This document shows positions 31,678 through 33,131 of a DNA stretch of 33,131 bases, one piece after another. A model generated the notes under the pieces. That model was not told where the DNA came from. It ran no database searches and worked only from the letters and a program-made list of their open reading frames with translations. Numbering within the stretch: position 1 is the stretch's first letter; each line of letters starts with the position of its first letter. The position numbers and the translations under genes were made by a program. Origin of the DNA: a virus; the IMG/VR virus record IMGVR_UViG_3300035670_000817, positions 1 through 33,131 of that record; one strand, 5' to 3'.

Positions 31678-31720
31678 TGGTGGAGTCGGTGGGAATCGAA
31701 CCCACGTCCAGAACACCTTT
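31678..31720 (-). ncRNA. ssrA: tmRNA acceptor piece (3' tRNA-like end with CCA) of the permuted tmRNA
   Basis: Minus-strand sequence GGAC, then T-stem GTGGG, loop TTCGATT, CCCAC, acceptor strand CGACTCC, discriminator A and encoded CCA (31680-31678) has the full form of a tmRNA 3' end. No anticodon arm lies 5' of it, so it is not a tRNA. It lies upstream of the coding piece in transcription order, which is the permuted gene arrangement, with about 194 bases between. The 5' end of this piece is not defined; a possible P2 half (GGTGTTCT) is included here and could extend into the end of the BFD-like gene. Confidence 0.85.
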
Positions 31721-31872
31721 CAGTCAACTTCATACAGCAATTCTTTATCTTTGTCAATAAACTGCAACTGACAAAGCCCGCAACAAAAATCATTTTCCAT
31801 GATGCGTTGTTTCAACTCTTCTTCAGACTCATATTCTGAAGATTTAATGTTTCTACAAACACAGACTATCAT
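31720..31872 (-). CDS. BFD-like [2Fe-2S] mini-ferredoxin
   Basis: A 50-residue protein, too short for most gene finders. It begins MIVCVCRNIKSSEYESEEEL and has the cysteine pattern C4-x-C6 then CC-GLC (30, 31, 34), as in the bacterioferritin-associated ferredoxin (BFD) domain CxC...CxxC, which binds a [2Fe-2S] cluster. Escherichia coli Bfd has 64 residues with a longer spacing between the cysteine pairs, so this is a shortened form. It lies immediately upstream of the tmRNA acceptor piece and just after the nuclease gene. No Shine-Dalgarno is visible; an ACTAAATA element lies 9 bases before the ATG. Role in the phage is unknown; iron-sulfur or bacterioferritin iron handling in the host is a guess. 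Confidence 0.6.
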   Translation of the reverse strand: MIVCVCRNIKSSEYESEEELKQRIMENDFCCGLCQLQFIDKDKELLYEVD

Positions 31873-31881
31873 ATAAGATAT

Positions 31882-31889
31882 TATTTAGT
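31882..31889 (-). promoter_or_regulatory. Candidate late-type promoter element ACTAAATA upstream of BFD-like gene and tmRNA
   Basis: The minus strand reads ACTAAATA overlapping the stop codon of the nuclease gene and just before the BFD-like ATG. It could start a transcript across the BFD-like gene and both tmRNA pieces. It is one of four identical octamers on this strand. Confidence 0.35.
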
Positions 31890-32583
31890 TTGTCAAGCGA
31901 TAATTTGAAATATACTGCTTCAATTGTGAAACATATAAGTGTTTATCTCTCACAAAAAATTGAGGATTTTCATCAGCGACAGCAATTGCAACGACAACTT
32001 GATTAACTGGCCGACCGGTTATTTCTTCAAACATCTCTGCATATGCGGTACATTGCATGAAGTAGTTCTGAATATAATCTTCATTCTTTTCTTTTGATGA
32101 AGTTTTGTAGTCAATGATTGAAAGTTCTCCATCCCATTCTGCAATGCAATCACAACGACCAGCGATTTGCAGAGTCTTAGAATATAGAGCCTGTTCTAAA
32201 CCATAAACATCTCCAATGCATTCATCAAGTTTTGGTTTGAGTTGCAAAAACAATTCTTTAGTGTCAGGCATTATACTCTGCATTTTCATAGGTGTCAACT
32301 CATTTCGCAGATAATCTTCACACATGAGATGCAGTTTAGTTCCACGATTTGCAGCTTTGCGCGATACACGATTGGCCTCTTCTTCACCAACTCTTTGGCG
32401 CCATTCGTAGATTGCTTTCTTATTGTAACTTGAAAGGACTGTCGTAATAGAAGGATACACCTCACCATTTGGTGCGGTGTATCTTCTACCTGATTCTGTT
32501 GTTACTGCGTTTAGTTCGAAGTCTAGTTCCGGTAATTTTACAAAACTAAATTTACATTTTGTATCGTCTTCGATTGTGTTCAT
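31885..32583 (-). CDS. PD-(D/E)XK (RecB-like/Cas4-like) exonuclease
   Basis: A 232-residue protein. The N-terminal part has GRRYTAPNGEVYPSITTVLS followed by KAIYEWRQRVGEEEANRVSR and GTKLHLMCEDYL, the start of phage RecB-family nucleases. The catalytic motif is GRCDCIAEWDGELSIIDYKT with the invariant D...DYK pattern and SSK following, and the C-terminus has YFMQCTAYAEMFEEITGRPV with QVVVAIA, the Q-x-x-x-Y motif. These nucleases process DNA ends in phage recombination or replication. It overlaps the upstream gene by 32 bases, so the start could be later, but no nearer in-frame ATG fits. Confidence 0.8.
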   Translation of the reverse strand: MNTIEDDTKCKFSFVKLPELDFELNAVTTESGRRYTAPNGEVYPSITTVLSSYNKKAIYEWRQRVGEEEANRVSRKAANRGTKLHLMCEDYLRNELTPMKMQSIMPDTKELFLQLKPKLDECIGDVYGLEQALYSKTLQIAGRCDCIAEWDGELSIIDYKTSSKEKNEDYIQNYFMQCTAYAEMFEEITGRPVNQVVVAIAVADENPQFFVRDKHLYVSQLKQYISNYRLTN

Positions 32584-32764
32584 CTATAAATTTCTGCTGA
32601 TTCTGAATGTATCTTTCTCTGTTTCGAGCAATGTTGTCATTACTCCATGGGTCATTTGCGGCGTCATTCGTTTTATATTCTAATAACCACTCTTTATTCT
32701 CTAATCTTTCTGCGTCTCCTGCAAGATTAGGCATTTTTCTTGATGCGCCGAGTCTGCGTCCCAT
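32552..32764 (-). CDS. Small hypothetical protein upstream of the exonuclease
   Basis: A 70-residue polar, basic protein with MGRRLGASRKMPNLAGDAER and a helical, Asn/Arg-rich C-terminus (NIARNRERYIQNQQKFIDEH). AAGGAGAAC before the ATG is a good ribosome site. The end overlaps the start of the nuclease by 32 bases. No family was recognised. Confidence 0.6.
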   Translation of the reverse strand: MGRRLGASRKMPNLAGDAERLENKEWLLEYKTNDAANDPWSNDNIARNRERYIQNQQKFIDEHNRRRYKM

Positions 32765-32792
32765 AGGTTCTCCTTTTTATTATAGTTGAACA

Positions 32793-33101
32793 TCATGTAT
32801 TCTTCCACTTTTTGTAGTGTTGGTCCACAATCTGTTCTGTACGAACTCTTTTAATGGATTTTTGGCCATATTTTCGACCAACAGCACTATCTGGATGGGC
32901 TTCAGCAACTTTGGAAAGAACTTCTTTCCAACCGTTATCTGTCCGTTGGTCTAGTGTTTTTGTATTTGAAACAAAATTTGGTGCAGTAGGTAACTGCTGA
33001 ATGTGCGGATTTTTCTCAAGCAATTCCTCTTTGCGAGAAATGCTAATCATATCTTCGAAAACTTCGCCAGTTTCAGTATTAAGAAAGTTGTAAATTGGCA
33101 T
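32793..33101 (-). CDS. Conserved small phage protein with FmdB-like N-terminus
   Basis: A 102-residue protein. The start MPIYNFLNTETGEVFEDMIS resembles the N-terminus of the FmdB family of small zinc-ribbon proteins, but it lacks the cysteines, so metal binding is unlikely. It continues with NPHIQQLPTAPNF, and the C-terminus is basic (AVGRKYGQKSIKRVRTEQI). I recall similar proteins in T4-like cyanophages without known function. A GAAGGA lies 14 bases before the ATG, farther than usual, and an ACTAAATA motif sits in between. Confidence 0.6.
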   Translation of the reverse strand: MPIYNFLNTETGEVFEDMISISRKEELLEKNPHIQQLPTAPNFVSNTKTLDQRTDNGWKEVLSKVAEAHPDSAVGRKYGQKSIKRVRTEQIVDQHYKKWKNT

Positions 33102-33107
33102 TAATCT

Positions 33108-33115
33108 TATTTAGT
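33108..33115 (-). promoter_or_regulatory. Candidate late-type promoter element ACTAAATA before the FmdB-like gene
   Basis: The minus strand reads ACTAAATA, 6 bases before the ATG at 33101. The close spacing means a transcript from it would be nearly leaderless, so it could instead belong to the translation context. Same octamer as at 27842, 30680 and 31882. Confidence 0.25.
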
Positions 33116-33131
33116 CCTTCGGTGTACCAAA

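Noticed and set aside
31450-31716. Longer 88-residue reading frame starting in the tRNA-like end (MFWTWVRFPPTPPK)
   Set aside because: Its first 17 residues are translation of the tmRNA T-arm and acceptor strand; the internal ATG at 31665 is the sensible start.
31678-31752. A tRNA gene ending in CCA on the minus strand
   Set aside because: Only the T-arm and acceptor 3' strand are present. The upstream bases encode the BFD-like protein and show no anticodon or D-arm, while the matching acceptor 5' strand lies downstream, as in a permuted tmRNA.

Overview
The window is a stretch of a T4-like (Straboviridae/cyanophage-type) contractile-tailed phage genome. It shows a nearly complete baseplate and tail-hub module, followed by a DNA-replication/late-transcription module (gp32, gp59, gp33, DsbA-like), lysis genes and small accessory genes. 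The AT-rich composition, the marine/freshwater-type baseplate proteins (a DUF4815-type giant protein, enlarged gp8, tail proteins with RCC1 repeats) and the absence of any bacterial chromosomal gene suggest an uncultured aquatic myovirus. The host cannot be read directly. The phage carries a circularly permuted (two-piece) tmRNA gene, a format known mainly from alphaproteobacteria, cyanobacteria and some betaproteobacteria, so a host in one of those groups is a reasonable guess.

Layout. Positions 1-3377 (minus strand): distal tail/receptor-type genes, namely two RCC1 beta-propeller proteins flanking a DUF4376 protein, an S74-type self-chaperoned fibre and a small coiled-coil protein. Positions 3380-21899 (minus strand): a long, tightly packed baseplate operon encoding a giant DUF4815 protein, gp8, a gp7-like protein, gp6, gp25, an unknown protein, a spike beta-helix, a gp5-like OB protein, gp27, gp53 and gp48. 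Positions 21929-26835 (plus strand): a divergent operon with gp4, a conserved protein of uncertain role, a gp54-like tube initiator, gp26 joined to gp51 by a probable -1 ribosomal frameshift, and a tape-measure-like protein with a lytic transglycosylase domain. A bidirectional hairpin terminator at 26834-26858 separates this from the convergent minus-strand operon. Positions 26880-33101 (minus strand): gp32, a HAD nucleotidase, gp59, gp33, a small unknown, a DsbA-like protein, a SleB-type cell-wall hydrolase with a small membrane protein, a conserved unknown, a permuted tmRNA gene with a small ORF inside its intervening segment, a BFD-like [2Fe-2S] protein, a PD-(D/E)XK nuclease and two small unknowns.

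How it works together. gp25, gp6, gp7-like, gp8 and gp53 should form the baseplate wedges; gp27, gp5-like and the spike protein form the hub; gp48 and gp54 cap the baseplate and start the tube; gp26 and gp51 help hub assembly and probably chaperone the tape measure. The gp5-like protein has no lysozyme domain, and a transglycosylase domain is instead present on the tape measure. gp59 loads the replicative helicase on gp32-coated DNA, and gp33 couples replication to late transcription, for which TATAAATA-like -10 elements are visible.

The most interesting items are the phage-encoded permuted tmRNA (tag ANDSDYELALAA, acceptor stem with the G3-U70 alanine identity pair) with an ORF nested between its two halves, the A AAU UUU frameshift site joining gp26 and gp51, and the 50-residue BFD-like ferredoxin beside the tmRNA. 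All calls are from reading the sequence and from memory of families; no database search was run.
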